From the NCBI GenBank assembly GCA_001464425.1, contig LNEK01000019.1, positions 47,321 through 111,320 of the forward strand: a stretch of DNA of 64,000 bases. Direction: 5' to 3'. Each line of letters begins with the position of its first letter. Position 1 is the first letter of the stretch. The DNA is from Alphaproteobacteria bacterium Ga0077535 (GTDB lineage Bacteria > Pseudomonadota > Alphaproteobacteria > Caulobacterales > Aquidulcibacteraceae). The notes under the pieces are model-generated. The model ran no database searches. It was not told where the DNA came from and saw only the letters and a list, made by a program, of their open reading frames with translations. Position numbers and translations under genes: made by a program. This document shows, in pieces, positions 1 to 9,024 of the stretch.

Positions 1-568
1 GTGCGCTGAGCCGGAGCGCGGGCCTTAAGGCCCGCTTGGTCGCCCAGCTTGTAAACAGAACAACGGCCGCAGCGTAGCGGAGCGCCGGGACCCAGCTGAC
101 GTCAGCTCAAGCTGTTAGCCCTACGGCGCGGCTTCGCCGGACGCGTTGGAAATGCGGGGATAGAGCCGCACAAATCCGACCGAGTGCAAACCGCGCCTAT
201 CATCCACGCATCGCTCCGCTGGAGGGCAGTTGGCCAATGTTCGACCCAATGCGACGAGCGATATGATTGAGCGTGACGTGTGAGCGAGACGATCCGCGCA
301 CACTGAAGCCCGGCGGGGATGTCCCATAAAGGCGGAAACGGCGGGAAGAAAAACCAGGGACTGTCAACGAACGAGACAGCCTGCACGCTGCCGGCGCTGA
401 ATAAATCGATCATGGGACGCGATGGATCGCGTCTATTTCGCGCCGTTTAAACGCGGCGCACTAACGAGACGAGACCCCTCGCGTCCCGCTCTCCATTTTC
501 CGGCGCAAGCCAACGAGGATGTCGCGCGCCTATACGCAAGGAGGAGCCAAGGCCGCTACGCTTTTCCT
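1..568. other. Window edge, no supported gene
   Basis: I see no convincing gene in this stretch. The short ORFs on both strands here (for example 102-413 minus and 422-700 plus) have no recognisable domain, no clear ribosome binding site and odd composition (many Arg, Ser, Pro). The only structured element noticed is the palindrome at 18-35. The region lies downstream of the minus-strand nitronate monooxygenase gene and may hold its 3' end plus the edge of a gene outside the window. Confidence 0.4.
18..35. terminator. Perfect 18-bp palindrome, possible terminator stem
   Basis: GCGGGCCTTAAGGCCCGC is its own reverse complement. A 7-bp GC-rich stem around TTAA with a short TT after it could be a weak factor-independent terminator for a gene ending left of the window. 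No long T-run follows, so this is tentative. Confidence 0.3.
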
Positions 569-1711
569 TCAATCCCCCACGCACGCCGCCAGCCGCTCGT
601 ACGCGCGCAGAAAGTCCTCCTTGAACGCCTGCACCACAGCGCCAGCAGACACGGTCGTGTTCATCAGCCCAACACCTTGGCCAACCCAATACGTCGCTAA
701 TTCCTGCGCGCCGGCATGCCCACCTTCGGCCAGCTTATCGACCAAACGCAGCGGCGGCTCCGAGATGAATGTCTGCAGCGGCATCGGCAGCGGCTTCGGC
801 GCGCCATCCGCTTCCCATGCATCCGTCCACGGCGAGCGCAGCTGCCGGGACGGTTTGCCGGTGCGCGAGCGCGACCGCACCGTATCGCGCGAGGAGGCGG
901 CCAGCATCTTCTGCTTCACCACCGGGCTCGCTTCCGATTCCGGCGTCGTCAGCCACACCGAGCCACACCAGGCGCCCGCCGCGCCCATCGCCATCGCCGC
1001 CGCCATCTGCGCGCCGGTGACAATGCCGCCTGCCGCCAACACCGGCGTATCGTGGCCAGCTGCTTCCAGCGCCTGCACAACTTCCGGCACGAGCACCAGC
1101 GTCGAAACTTCACCGCAATGCCCGCCCGCTTCGGCGCCGGCCGCGATGATCACATCAACGCCGGCCGCCGCTTGCGCCAGCGCGTGCTCCTTGGCGCCAA
1201 CCAAAGCCGCGACCGCGACGCCATGACGTTTGCCCATCTCGATCATCAAAGGCGGCGGTACGCCGAGCGCGTTGGCGATGAGCTTAATCGGATGCTGAAA
1301 CGCGATCTCCATCGACGCCGCGCCCGCATCCGCCAGATTGCGTGCGAACCCTGCGCCGTTGCGCCGCTCGGCCTCAAGCGCGCCCGCGTCGATGCCGCGC
1401 GAAGCAAGTATCTGCGCGGCGAAATCCTTGTGTTGCTGCGAGAGGCCGCCAACCATCGCCTCTACATCGATGCTTGCGCCCGCTTTGGCCTCATGCGCAT
1501 TCGGCACGATGAGATCAACGCCGTACGGCTTGCCGCCGACATGCGCATCGATCCAGTCCAACTCTTCCTTCAAACGCTGCGGCGAATAGCCGGCGACGCC
1601 CAGCACGCCCATGCCGCCCGCTTTAGACACCGCGACAACCACGTCGCGCGCATGCGAAAACGCAAAGAGCGAAAACTCAATCCCGAGACGTTGGCATATT
1701 GGCGTTTGCAT
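569..1711 (-). CDS. Nitronate monooxygenase (2-nitropropane dioxygenase family)
   Basis: FMN-dependent TIM-barrel enzyme that oxidises alkyl nitronates; the family also covers FabK-like enoyl reductases, so the substrate is not certain. The 380-aa product starts MQTPICQRLGIEF and has the family's glycine-rich FMN/phosphate-binding parts (SKAGGMGVLG near residue 30; AAGAEAGGH and PVLAAGGI in the middle). The length is usual for the family. A GGAGGG sequence about 12 nt before the ATG supports the start. It lies just downstream of the M23 peptidase gene on the same strand, with 24 nt between them, so co-transcription is possible, but no shared function is evident. Confidence 0.85.
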   Translation of the reverse strand: MQTPICQRLGIEFSLFAFSHARDVVVAVSKAGGMGVLGVAGYSPQRLKEELDWIDAHVGGKPYGVDLIVPNAHEAKAGASIDVEAMVGGLSQQHKDFAAQILASRGIDAGALEAERRNGAGFARNLADAGAASMEIAFQHPIKLIANALGVPPPLMIEMGKRHGVAVAALVGAKEHALAQAAAGVDVIIAAGAEAGGHCGEVSTLVLVPEVVQALEAAGHDTPVLAAGGIVTGAQMAAAMAMGAAGAWCGSVWLTTPESEASPVVKQKMLAASSRDTVRSRSRTGKPSRQLRSPWTDAWEADGAPKPLPMPLQTFISEPPLRLVDKLAEGGHAGAQELATYWVGQGVGLMNTTVSAGAVVQAFKEDFLRAYERLAACVGD

Positions 1712-1735
1712 AAGAGCCGCCCTCCGGGCGTAACC

Positions 1736-2392
1736 CTAGCGCGCGCCGCTCGGCCCAGAAACTGCCGCAACGAAATGGCCCGCTGGCGCTTCGCCTGCAA
1801 GCAGATACGGATAGGGGTTTACCGCCTGCCCGCGCCACCAACGGCGGCCTTGGTCGCGATGCTGAATCTCGAAGTGCAGATGCGGCGTCGATGCGTTGCC
1901 GGTCGCGCCCACGTACCCAATCACGTCGCCTTGCCGGACCTGCTGCCCCTCGCGCAGGCCGTTGGCGCGCGCGCCAAGGTGAGCGTAGTAGAAGAGCAGG
2001 CGTCCGCTTTCATCGATCTGATAGATCGATATGCCGCCACGCACGCTGTCGTGAAACTTGGCGATCTCGCCATCAGCCGCCGCCAGCACCGGCGTGCCGT
2101 GGTCCGCCATAATGTCGATGCCCTGATGGCTGCGGCCTTCGGAACGCTGCGCGCCCCACGTGTCGCTCAGATCATCGCTATCCAAACCGGACACCGGCAC
2201 GATCAAACCAGTGGGGACCTTACTCAGCGCATAGGTGCGCATGCGTGGCTTATGTGTCGGCGCCGACACCGTCTCAGCAACGTTTTGCTCTTCCGATGCC
2301 GCCGGCCGCACCTCAACCTTGGTGAACAGCACAGCCAAGCCGATCGCCGCCACGAGCGCGAACGGTGCAAAAATGGTGCGCGGGCGTTTCAT
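1736..2392 (-). CDS. M23 family (LytM-type) metallopeptidase
   Basis: Predicted periplasmic peptidoglycan endopeptidase or LytM-type amidase activator. The 218-aa product has an N-terminal membrane segment (about residues 7-24), a linker, and a LytM domain with the zinc motifs HxxxD (H89, D93 in SHQGIDI) and HLH (H171, H173 in HLHFEI). Both metal motifs are present, so it may be active rather than a degenerate activator. A GGTAGG sequence precedes the ATG. It is divergent from the M15/DUF882 gene across 113 bp, so the two wall-related genes may share a control region. Confidence 0.88.
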   Translation of the reverse strand: MKRPRTIFAPFALVAAIGLAVLFTKVEVRPAASEEQNVAETVSAPTHKPRMRTYALSKVPTGLIVPVSGLDSDDLSDTWGAQRSEGRSHQGIDIMADHGTPVLAAADGEIAKFHDSVRGGISIYQIDESGRLLFYYAHLGARANGLREGQQVRQGDVIGYVGATGNASTPHLHFEIQHRDQGRRWWRGQAVNPYPYLLAGEAPAGHFVAAVSGPSGAR

Positions 2393-2505
2393 CCTACCGC
2401 CAACACTGCAGGAACCATGCTTGTTCCCAAAAAGCGAATTCGCCGTGTCATCGCCTCACATTGGCCCCGCACACCCATTAACCGCGCTCATGTGGAGCAT
2501 CGGAC

Positions 2506-3093
2506 ATGAACAGACGCCACATCCTGAAAGTCTCAGGCAGCGCCCTATTGAACGGCGTTCTCATCGCCACTGGCGTCACTGCTGCGCTGATGCCCGCAAA
2601 TGCAGTACCGGGGCAAGCGCCGACGGCACAATTACCGTTGCAAAGCAGCAATGCGCGGGCGCTCGCATTCGTTAACACGCACACGAACGAGCGCTTCAAC
2701 GACGCTTACTGGCGCGCCGGGTCATATGTCCCGGACGCGCTTGCCGCCATCAACACTGTGATGCGCGATCATAGGACGGGCGAAGTTTATGCGATGGATC
2801 CAAACCTATTGGATTTGCTGCATAGGCTGCACGGCCTAGTCGAAGCATCGGCGCCATTCCAAATCATTTCCGGCTACCGCTCGCCGGCGACCAACGCCGC
2901 ACTAACCGAACGATCAAGCGGCGTCGCTACGGGCAGCCTGCACATGCAAGGCAAAGCCATCGACATTCGCATTCCCGGCATCGCGCTCACCCACCTGCGC
3001 GACACCGCTATAGGAATGCAAGCCGGGGGTGTCGGCTATTACGAAGAGTCGAACTTCATCCACGTCGACACCGGCCGCGTGCGCCGCTGGTAA
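2506..3093 (+). CDS. DUF882/M15-type peptidase (YcbK/MepK-like)
   Basis: Predicted murein endopeptidase of the YcbK/MepK family, which cuts peptide cross-links. The 195-aa protein starts MNRRHILKVSG followed by a hydrophobic stretch, a Tat-like export signal. The family zinc residues are visible: SGYRSPATN, then H146 and D153 in SLHMQGKAIDI, and H186 in FIHVDTGRVRRW at the C-terminus. Length and C-terminal ending match the family. It converges on the L,D-transpeptidase gene, whose stop codon abuts this one. With the M23 gene, three envelope-remodelling enzymes are grouped here. Confidence 0.88.
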   Translation: MNRRHILKVSGSALLNGVLIATGVTAALMPANAVPGQAPTAQLPLQSSNARALAFVNTHTNERFNDAYWRAGSYVPDALAAINTVMRDHRTGEVYAMDPNLLDLLHRLHGLVEASAPFQIISGYRSPATNAALTERSSGVATGSLHMQGKAIDIRIPGIALTHLRDTAIGMQAGGVGYYEESNFIHVDTGRVRRW

Positions 3094-4206
3094 TCAGCCG
3101 CGCTCCGTCGCCCGGCGCGCCTCGGTCGTGGTTTCGTGAAACCGAACCTCAATACCGCGTTGCGTCGCCCGGCCAAGTTCGACCGCATCCCAATTGGTAA
3201 GCCGCACGCAGCCACGCGAGGACGATTTGCTGATCAATTCAGGATTGGGCGTGCCGTGAATGCCGTAGCTCGGCGCATTAAGCGCGATCCAGACCAGGCC
3301 CACCGGATTGTTTGGCCCCGGCGCAATCGTAAACGTACGCCCACTATCGTCATTGAACGCCGGCAGCGCGTCAGCGTCGTAATTATAAGTGGGGTCGAAC
3401 GCGATCGCCGTTACTTCCAAGTCGCCGCGCGGCGTGTTGCCGGCGCCAATCGTGACCGGATAGAATGCCAGCATCTGATCGTTCGCGTCATAAGCACGAA
3501 GCGTCAGCGCTTCCTTGTCTATATCAATGCGCGCCACTTGGCCGCTCAGCTCTCCGCCCGCATTGGCCACAATAAGTTCGATGTTCGGCCGCGTGAAATC
3601 GACACCCGGATTGAGCGTGCGCAACAAATCCTCATCCATATGGAAGCGTTCAGCCAACGCCTCGGCCGGACTCTGGAAGCCAAGCGCATCAAGTTCCGAT
3701 TGCGCTTCCAACCCGCTCGGCACGCTCGCAAATGGCCCATCAATGTCGGCCTGCGTCAGCACGTAAGTCGTCAATGCCGGCGCGCCATCAGCACGCTCCA
3801 AGTGCTGCAGCAGCTCGTCGGTCGCACGCCCATCCTCAGGCAGATCATGCGCGCGCTGATACGCCGCGATCGCTTTGCGTACGTTCTCGCCATCCTGTCC
3901 GTCGATGACGCCCGGCGAAAAATGTACCCGGTCGAGCAGAGTTTGCACGCGCACCAAGCCCGCGTCATAGACTGGCGCAGCGGCAACAGTGGTGTCACCC
4001 GGCACGGCAGCGGTGGGGGTCTCGGCCACCGGCTCAATCAAAGTTTCCGGCATCGGAACCGTGATGCGCGCCGCGTTCACGCGAGTCATCTCAGCCCGCG
4101 ACTGCTGGCTCATCTGCACCACCGGCGCTTCGACAACGCGGGGCTGCGGATCGGAACAAGCCGCCAGCGCAAGCGCGGATGCGGCGGCGAAAAAGATATA
4201 CTTCAT
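3094..4206 (-). CDS. L,D-transpeptidase lipoprotein with PG-binding domain
   Basis: Predicted YkuD-family L,D-transpeptidase making 3-3 peptidoglycan cross-links or attaching proteins to murein. I start at the internal ATG (MKYIFFAAASALALAACSD) because it gives a lipoprotein signal with lipobox LAAC and lipidated C17; the longer ORF adds 11 residues upstream of the signal. A PG_binding_1-like helix-rich domain (around residues 85-135) is followed by the YkuD domain with HGTPNP and SSRGCVRL, giving catalytic Cys333. The product is 370 aa. It is likely anchored in the membrane facing the periplasm. Confidence 0.9.
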   Translation of the reverse strand: MKYIFFAAASALALAACSDPQPRVVEAPVVQMSQQSRAEMTRVNAARITVPMPETLIEPVAETPTAAVPGDTTVAAAPVYDAGLVRVQTLLDRVHFSPGVIDGQDGENVRKAIAAYQRAHDLPEDGRATDELLQHLERADGAPALTTYVLTQADIDGPFASVPSGLEAQSELDALGFQSPAEALAERFHMDEDLLRTLNPGVDFTRPNIELIVANAGGELSGQVARIDIDKEALTLRAYDANDQMLAFYPVTIGAGNTPRGDLEVTAIAFDPTYNYDADALPAFNDDSGRTFTIAPGPNNPVGLVWIALNAPSYGIHGTPNPELISKSSSRGCVRLTNWDAVELGRATQRGIEVRFHETTTEARRATERG

Positions 4207-4276
4207 GAAACCAGATCCCGGTTGAGGCGCCTCGCGCACCTAATGGATCACCGGGCAAGTTCGTTCCCGTACGGTA

Positions 4277-4816
4277 TCAGTCAGAGTGCCGGCTTTCGCG
4301 CAAATCGCGCTTGTAGCGCTTCCAATTCTCCACGTAGTGCGCAGCCGAGAGCTGAATGATCTGCCGTTGCTGCTCTTCAAGTTTGCGCGCAAACCGCGCC
4401 GGCGCGCCGGTAACCAAAGCGCCTTCCTCGAACGTCTTGCGCTCCGTCACCAAAGAATGCGCGCCAACCAAGCAGAAGCTCGGGATCACCGAATGGTTCA
4501 GCACCGTCGCCTTAATGCCAATCAGCGACGTATCGCCGATCGTGCAGCCATGCAGCATGACCTGATGGCCGATGGTCACGTCTTTGCCGATGGTGAGCGG
4601 GGCCCCCATGTCGGTATGCAGCACACTGCCATCCTGCACGTTCGAGTTCTCGCCGACGACGATCGGTTCGTTGTCGCCGCGCAGAACCGCGCCGAACCAG
4701 ACGCTGGCGTTCCGCTTCAAAACGATTCGCCCCACCAGCACCGCACTCGGCGCGACCCAAAAAGCGTTCTCGTCCTCGACCTCAAGATCGGCGTCAGCCA
4801 GGGCGTAAATCGGCAT
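4277..4816 (-). CDS. Gamma carbonic anhydrase family protein (YrdA-like)
   Basis: Left-handed beta-helix hexapeptide protein of the gamma-class carbonic anhydrase/YrdA group. The 179-aa sequence shows imperfect hexapeptide repeats and the three zinc histidines H67 (VLHTD), H84 (GHQV) and H89 (LHGC), so metal binding is likely preserved. Catalytic carbonic anhydrase activity in this subgroup is often unproven. The C-terminal helix after residue 140 is as usual for the family. It is a single gene, divergent from phoH across 279 bp. Confidence 0.88.
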   Translation of the reverse strand: MPIYALADADLEVEDENAFWVAPSAVLVGRIVLKRNASVWFGAVLRGDNEPIVVGENSNVQDGSVLHTDMGAPLTIGKDVTIGHQVMLHGCTIGDTSLIGIKATVLNHSVIPSFCLVGAHSLVTERKTFEEGALVTGAPARFARKLEEQQRQIIQLSAAHYVENWKRYKRDLRESRHSD

Positions 4817-5095
4817 TCGCTCGCTCCTCCTGCGAAATGTTTATGACCTCAATGCCTCGTTAACCGGTTCAGCGTCTCCTTTCACTATCGAACCTGAATT
4901 TTCGGGTTCACCGGTCTCCAGGGCGCAAGCCCGCAAGTGGGGGAGAGCGTGGGCAGACAGCGCAAGAGCGCCATCGCCAAAACGCCCAACGGCGCATCCG
5001 CCGCCGACTCCTCCGACTCCTCAAACTTCTTCGACTCCCCACCGGCCGCCGGCAGAAGCCGCGCGGCCTCTTCGTACTCCCGAAAGGAGACCTCG

Positions 5096-5866
5096 ATGGC
5101 GAAGCGGACGGCTAAGCGCAGACATGCCCAAGGCACCCTCAACGTTCAGGAGTTCCAGCGCGACGAAGATCGGCGTCCGCGAAGCCTGAAAGTCCTGGAC
5201 GGCGGCTGGCAGCCGCCTGCCAATGATCTCAATCGCGCCGAAAGCTTCGTCAAAAACGTCCGCCCCAAATCCAAGGGCCAAACCGCCTTGATGGAGGCGA
5301 TCGACACGCACGCTCTCGTGCTTGCGCTCGGGCCCGCCGGCACCGGCAAAACCTATTTGGCCATCACCAAGGCGGTTGAGGCGCTCGAAAGCGGCAAAGT
5401 CGGCCGCATCGTGCTCTCACGCCCCGCGGTGGAAGCGGGCGAATCGCTGGGCTTCCTGCCCGGCGCCATGGAAGACAAGCTCGCGCCTTACCTGCGTCCG
5501 CTCTACGACGCGCTCCAAGATCGCCTTTCGCCCAAGCGCCTCAAAGCGCTGATGGCGGAAGGCCTCATCGAAATCGCACCGGTCGGCTTCATGCGCGGCC
5601 GCACGTTGAACAATGCCTTCGTTGTCATCGACGAAGCGCAAAACTGCACCTACGGCCAAATCAAAATGTTGCTGACGCGCCTCGGCTGGAGCTCAACCAT
5701 GGTCGTCACCGGCGATCCGGCGCAGACAGATTTGCTACCCGATCTCTCCGGCTTGCACAGCGTCGCCGACAAACTTGAAGGCGTTGCAAACATCGCCGTT
5801 TGCCGCCTCACCGATTCCGACATCGTCCGCCACCCGCTGGTCGCGTCCATGTTGGGTGTCTTATAG
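5096..5866 (+). CDS. phoH: PhoH family ATPase
   Basis: PhoH-like P-loop ATPase; family members are linked to RNA metabolism, but the exact role is unclear. I choose the ATG at 5096 because AAAGGAGA lies 5 nt upstream and conserved sequence starts there; the longer ORF adds 53 low-complexity Ser/Ala residues. The 256-aa product has Walker A GPAGTGKT (residues 79-86) and Walker B VVIDEAQN, with the downstream VVTGDPAQTDL motif typical of PhoH. A clear hairpin terminator follows at 5935-5962, so it is probably monocistronic. Confidence 0.9.
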   Translation: MAKRTAKRRHAQGTLNVQEFQRDEDRRPRSLKVLDGGWQPPANDLNRAESFVKNVRPKSKGQTALMEAIDTHALVLALGPAGTGKTYLAITKAVEALESGKVGRIVLSRPAVEAGESLGFLPGAMEDKLAPYLRPLYDALQDRLSPKRLKALMAEGLIEIAPVGFMRGRTLNNAFVVIDEAQNCTYGQIKMLLTRLGWSSTMVVTGDPAQTDLLPDLSGLHSVADKLEGVANIAVCRLTDSDIVRHPLVASMLGVL

Positions 5867-5934
5867 CCGCATTGCCCGCGCCGCTTCCTCAGCCTGCGCG
5901 GTTGTTATTGTGTTGGATTGAACGAAAACAACTG

Positions 5935-5962
5935 CGCCTCGGCTCCATGCCGGGGCGTTTTT
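5935..5962 (+). terminator. Rho-independent terminator of phoH
   Basis: The stem GCCTCGGC/GCCGGGGC (one G:U pair, extended by a C:G pair at the base), loop TCCAT, is followed by TTTTT and then CTTTT. It is about 70 bp after the phoH stop and oriented for it. It also lies just beyond the 3' end of the convergent DUF3126 gene. Confidence 0.8.
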
Positions 5963-5972
5963 CTTTTGGGGC

Positions 5973-6398
5973 TTATTCTTCGCCCTCAAGATCAATGTCC
6001 AAAATCGACATCGTCAGCACGTGGCCCTCGTCCTCATCGACGGACACCGTGCCCACGAATTCATCGTGCACATAAACCTCGGCGCTGTCGGTCTTGCGCG
6101 GTCGGGCGCGCACATCGAGATCGGCCGCGTGCAAAGTCTGACGAAGCGCCGCCTGCAGGCGCGCGCGCTCCGCGTCATTGATCGGTGCGTTCTTCTTTGC
6201 GCCCTCGGCCAACGGGATCACCAAATCGATCGCATACGAGAGCTCACCCTCGTCCTCATCGCGCAGCAATTGCGCAACGGCTTTGCCGTTGACCAGCACG
6301 TCAGCGACGTCTGCGCCCTTTGACACCACCGACACAGTCGGCGAGCCAAGCAATTTGGAAAGGTATGCGCCAAGGCGCGTGCATTCGGCTGCGTTCAA
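5973..6398 (-). CDS. Tandem DUF3126-like protein
   Basis: Small acidic alphaproteobacterial protein of unknown function. DUF3126 proteins are usually about 70 aa with one unit ending in an ILDIDL-like strand. This 141-aa product appears to hold two: a diverged N-terminal copy (about residues 3-63, LGAYLSKLLG... AIDLVIPL) and a canonical C-terminal copy (about residues 76-138, with ARPRKTDSAEVYV and MSILDIDL). Both copies share the helix, then VNGK/VHDEF, then DEDEG pattern. The intragenic duplication is my reading by eye. It converges on phoH. Confidence 0.7.
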   Translation of the reverse strand: MNAAECTRLGAYLSKLLGSPTVSVVSKGADVADVLVNGKAVAQLLRDEDEGELSYAIDLVIPLAEGAKKNAPINDAERARLQAALRQTLHAADLDVRARPRKTDSAEVYVHDEFVGTVSVDEDEGHVLTMSILDIDLEGEE

Positions 6399-6464
6399 GG
6401 CCGTCTCCTTAAGAGGCGAACCTCGTCTCTGGCGCTTTCGAGGTCAAGCGCCGGAAGCCCGGAA

Positions 6465-6746
6465 CTAGTCGAAATCCCAGTGCGTGGCTTCGCGTCGCAG
6501 ATGCCGGCCGAACAAAAAGCACGCCAGTGCGGCCGCGCCGAAGCCGATCATCACCGCGAGATAATCGTACATCCCATCGGTCAGCGCGCTCCGCACCGTC
6601 ATCGGCGTGTAAGCCGCGATCATCGCCACCACGACGGCGAGAGCCACGCCGGTCTTGATGAACACATCGCCGAAGAAAAAATTCCGGTCAATTTCCTTGC
6701 GCGGACGACGCTGCGCCTTGGCGGCGGATGTTTTGCGTTTGGCCAT
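6465..6746 (-). CDS. Small two-TM membrane protein
   Basis: A 93-aa product with a basic N-terminus (MAKRKTSAAKAQRRPRK) and two hydrophobic segments (about residues 31-48 and 62-79), so a small inner-membrane protein with both ends probably cytoplasmic. I do not recognise a named family. The ORF has the local codon bias, with third positions mostly G or C. It lies downstream of gatA on the same strand, 53 bp away, and could be the last gene of that transcript. Confidence 0.65.
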   Translation of the reverse strand: MAKRKTSAAKAQRRPRKEIDRNFFFGDVFIKTGVALAVVVAMIAAYTPMTVRSALTDGMYDYLAVMIGFGAAALACFLFGRHLRREATHWDFD

Positions 6747-6799
6747 GTAGCGAGGCTAACGGGATTCGCAAACGCTACGGCGCCGGAACGAGCGTCAGC

Positions 6800-8233
6800 C
6801 TACACCCACCACTTAGCCGCCTTCGCGCGGAAGCCAGCCGCCCGCTCCAACTCGGCGCTCACCGCAAACACGCTCTCTTCGTCCAAAGCCTTGCCGATCA
6901 CTTGCAGCCCGAGCGGCAAGCCGTTCGCATCCACCGCCGCAGGCAAAGCCAGAGCCGGCAATCCCGCCAAGTTCGCCGTCACCGTGAAGATGTCGTTCAA
7001 GTACATCGCCACCGGGTCATCGCCCTTTTCGCCGAGCGCAAACGCCGCTGACGGCGTCGCCGGCGTCAAGATCGCATCCACACGCTCGAACGCGTCCCTG
7101 AAATCCTGCGCGATGCGTTGGCGCACCTTCTGCGCGCGCAAATAATACGCGTCGTAATAGCCGGCGCTCAGCACATAGGTGCCTATCAGAATGCGCCGCT
7201 GCACTTCAGCGCCAAAGCCCGAGGCGCGCGTGTTCTCGTACGTGCTGTTCAAATCGCGGCCCGCGACACGCGCGCCGTAGCGCATGCCATCATAGCGCGC
7301 GAGGTTGGACGACGCTTCAGCCGGCGCCACGATATAATAGGTCGGCAGCGCGTACTTGGTGTGCTTCAGCGAAATCGGCACGATCTCTGCGCCCGCCGCC
7401 TTCGCCCACTCGATACCTTGCTGCCACAAAGCCTCGATCTCGGCCGGCATGCCATCAACGCGATACTCCTCCGGCACGCCAATCTTCATGCCCTTGATCG
7501 AGCGCTTCGTCGCCGCGCGAAAATCCGGCAGCGCGTTCGTCAGCGAGGTCGAATCCTTGGGATCGTGCCCCGCCATTGATTGCAGCAGGATCGCGCTATC
7601 TTCGACCGTCTTCGCAATCGGCCCCGCCTGATCGAGCGACGACGCAAACGCCACGATGCCCCAACGCGAACAGCGCCCGTAGGTTGGCTTAATGCCGACA
7701 GTGCCGGTGAACGCCGCGGGCTGGCGGATCGACCCGCCCGTATCCGTCGCCGTCGCGCCCAAGCACAAATCGGCCGCCACAGCAGAAGCGCTGCCGCCAG
7801 ACGACCCACCCGGCGTCAGCTTCGAATCTTCGTTGCCGCGCCGCCAAGGCGAAACCACCGGCCCGAAATGCGATGTCTCGTTCGACGAGCCCATCGCGAA
7901 TTCGTCCATATTGAGCTTGCCCAACATCACCGCGCCATCGCGGAAAAGCTGGCCGCTCACCGTGCTCTCATAGGTCGGCGTGAACTCGCCGAGAATGCCC
8001 GAGCACGCTGTCGTGCGCACGCCCTCGGTGCAAAACAAGTCCTTGATCCCAAGAGGTGCGCCTTCCAGCGGCCCTGCCTTGCCCGCGGCGCGCTTTTCGT
8101 CCGACGCCTTCGCCTGCGCGCGCGCCTTCTCGGGCGTTGTCACCACGAACGCATTGAGATGCGGATTGGCCTTATCGATCGCCGCGATGAACGCCTCGGT
8201 CAGGTCGACGGAGGAGAACTGTTTCTTCTCCAT
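6800..8233 (-). CDS. gatA: Asp/Glu-tRNA amidotransferase subunit A
   Basis: Amidase subunit of GatCAB, which releases ammonia from Gln/Asn to convert Glu-tRNA(Gln) and Asp-tRNA(Asn). The catalytic triad Lys-cisSer-Ser is visible (K64 in LGIKDLFC, S144 in PGGSSGGS, S168 in DTGGSIRQ). The 477-aa product begins [13 protein letters not shown]. Family members usually carry about 15 more residues (a short helix) before this point, but a TGA two codons upstream leaves no alternative start in frame. GAGGG directly abuts the ATG, an unusually tight spacing. It is the third gene of gatC-GNAT-gatA. Confidence 0.93.
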   Translation of the reverse strand: MEKKQFSSVDLTEAFIAAIDKANPHLNAFVVTTPEKARAQAKASDEKRAAGKAGPLEGAPLGIKDLFCTEGVRTTACSGILGEFTPTYESTVSGQLFRDGAVMLGKLNMDEFAMGSSNETSHFGPVVSPWRRGNEDSKLTPGGSSGGSASAVAADLCLGATATDTGGSIRQPAAFTGTVGIKPTYGRCSRWGIVAFASSLDQAGPIAKTVEDSAILLQSMAGHDPKDSTSLTNALPDFRAATKRSIKGMKIGVPEEYRVDGMPAEIEALWQQGIEWAKAAGAEIVPISLKHTKYALPTYYIVAPAEASSNLARYDGMRYGARVAGRDLNSTYENTRASGFGAEVQRRILIGTYVLSAGYYDAYYLRAQKVRQRIAQDFRDAFERVDAILTPATPSAAFALGEKGDDPVAMYLNDIFTVTANLAGLPALALPAAVDANGLPLGLQVIGKALDEESVFAVSAELERAAGFRAKAAKWWV

Positions 8234-8243
8234 CCCTCATATG

Positions 8244-8705
8244 TTATGCACTCAGTGATTTTGCGTAGAACGCCGTCCAGGCGCTCGGCGGATAATCCAA
8301 AATCGGCTCGCACGTTTCGAAGCCGCCGCGCTCATATACGCGCTTGGCCGCATCGAAGTTCGAGCCCGTCTCCAACACGACGCGGCTCAAGCCTTCCTGT
8401 CGGGCGAGCGCTTCGATCCGCTCCAGGATCGCGCCGCCGACGCCGAGCCCGCGCGCCTCAGGCTTCACAAACATGCGCTTCACTTCGCCAACAGCGCCGT
8501 GACGGCGCAGCGCGCCCATGCCCAACGTCGCGCCGTCCGCATCGCGCGCTACGAACAAAGTCGTATCCGCGCCAGCCATTTGCTCGACCGTCATGTGATG
8601 GCGAAACTCAGCCGGCGTCAGCTCGAACGTGTATTCGTTCAGCGCCTTCACCAGCGCCCGCACATCATCAAAGAGCGGCGTTTCGACGGCGATCGTGAAG
8701 CTCAC
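8244..8705 (-). CDS. GNAT family N-acetyltransferase inserted in the gat operon
   Basis: A 153-aa single-domain GNAT acetyltransferase. Motif A for acetyl-CoA binding is visible as VKPEARGLGVGGAILER (residues about 78-94), followed by VVLETGSNFDAAKRVYERGGF typical of the fold. The substrate is unknown. The start overlaps the gatC stop by 4 nt (ATGA type) and the stop lies 10 nt before the gatA start, so it is translationally coupled inside the gatC-gatA operon. This placement is atypical; gatC and gatA are usually adjacent. Confidence 0.88.
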   Translation of the reverse strand: MSFTIAVETPLFDDVRALVKALNEYTFELTPAEFRHHMTVEQMAGADTTLFVARDADGATLGMGALRRHGAVGEVKRMFVKPEARGLGVGGAILERIEALARQEGLSRVVLETGSNFDAAKRVYERGGFETCEPILDYPPSAWTAFYAKSLSA

Positions 8706-8992
8706 TCCACCACCTTCGGCACCACGAAGAATCCATCTTCGCTCTTCGGCGCATTCTTCAGCACGCGCTCAGGATCAGCGCCGTCGTTCACGACATCATC
8801 CCGCATCGGCAACGAGAGCCCCTCGACCGCGCTGGTCATCGGCTCGACGCCTTCGACATCGACCTCATTCAGCTGCTCGATCCAGGCCATGATGCCATTA
8901 AGCTCTTTGGCCATGGGCGCGACGCGCTCTTCGGGCAGCGCCAGGCGCGCGAGCTTGGCGACCTTGCGTACGGTTTTCTCATCGATTGACAT
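8702..8992 (-). CDS. gatC: Asp/Glu-tRNA amidotransferase subunit C
   Basis: Small scaffold subunit of GatCAB, wrapping around GatA. The 96-aa product has the standard GatC pattern: KVAKLARLALPEE at the N-terminus, a middle helix with LNGIMAWIEQLNEVD, the GVEPMTS motif, LPMRDD, and the C-terminal GFFVVPKVVE. Length is typical. It is the first gene of a minus-strand operon followed by a GNAT gene and gatA; gatB is not in the window. Confidence 0.93.
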   Translation of the reverse strand: MSIDEKTVRKVAKLARLALPEERVAPMAKELNGIMAWIEQLNEVDVEGVEPMTSAVEGLSLPMRDDVVNDGADPERVLKNAPKSEDGFFVVPKVVE

Positions 8993-9024
8993 GAGCCGGG
9001 GCTTATAGGCCCCCGCTTACCCGT

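Noticed and set aside
102-413. 103-aa minus-strand ORF at the left edge
   Set aside because: Odd composition, no domain, no ribosome binding site.
716-2509. 597-aa plus-strand ORF across the NMO and M23 genes
   Set aside because: Antisense to two well-supported genes; His/Arg-rich translation typical of a shadow frame in high-GC DNA.
3136-4359. 407-aa plus-strand ORF
   Set aside because: Antisense shadow of the L,D-transpeptidase gene.
4860-4930. GAACC...GGTTC hairpin before phoH as a terminator
   Set aside because: It lies between two divergent starts, so it has no gene to terminate; may be leader structure only.
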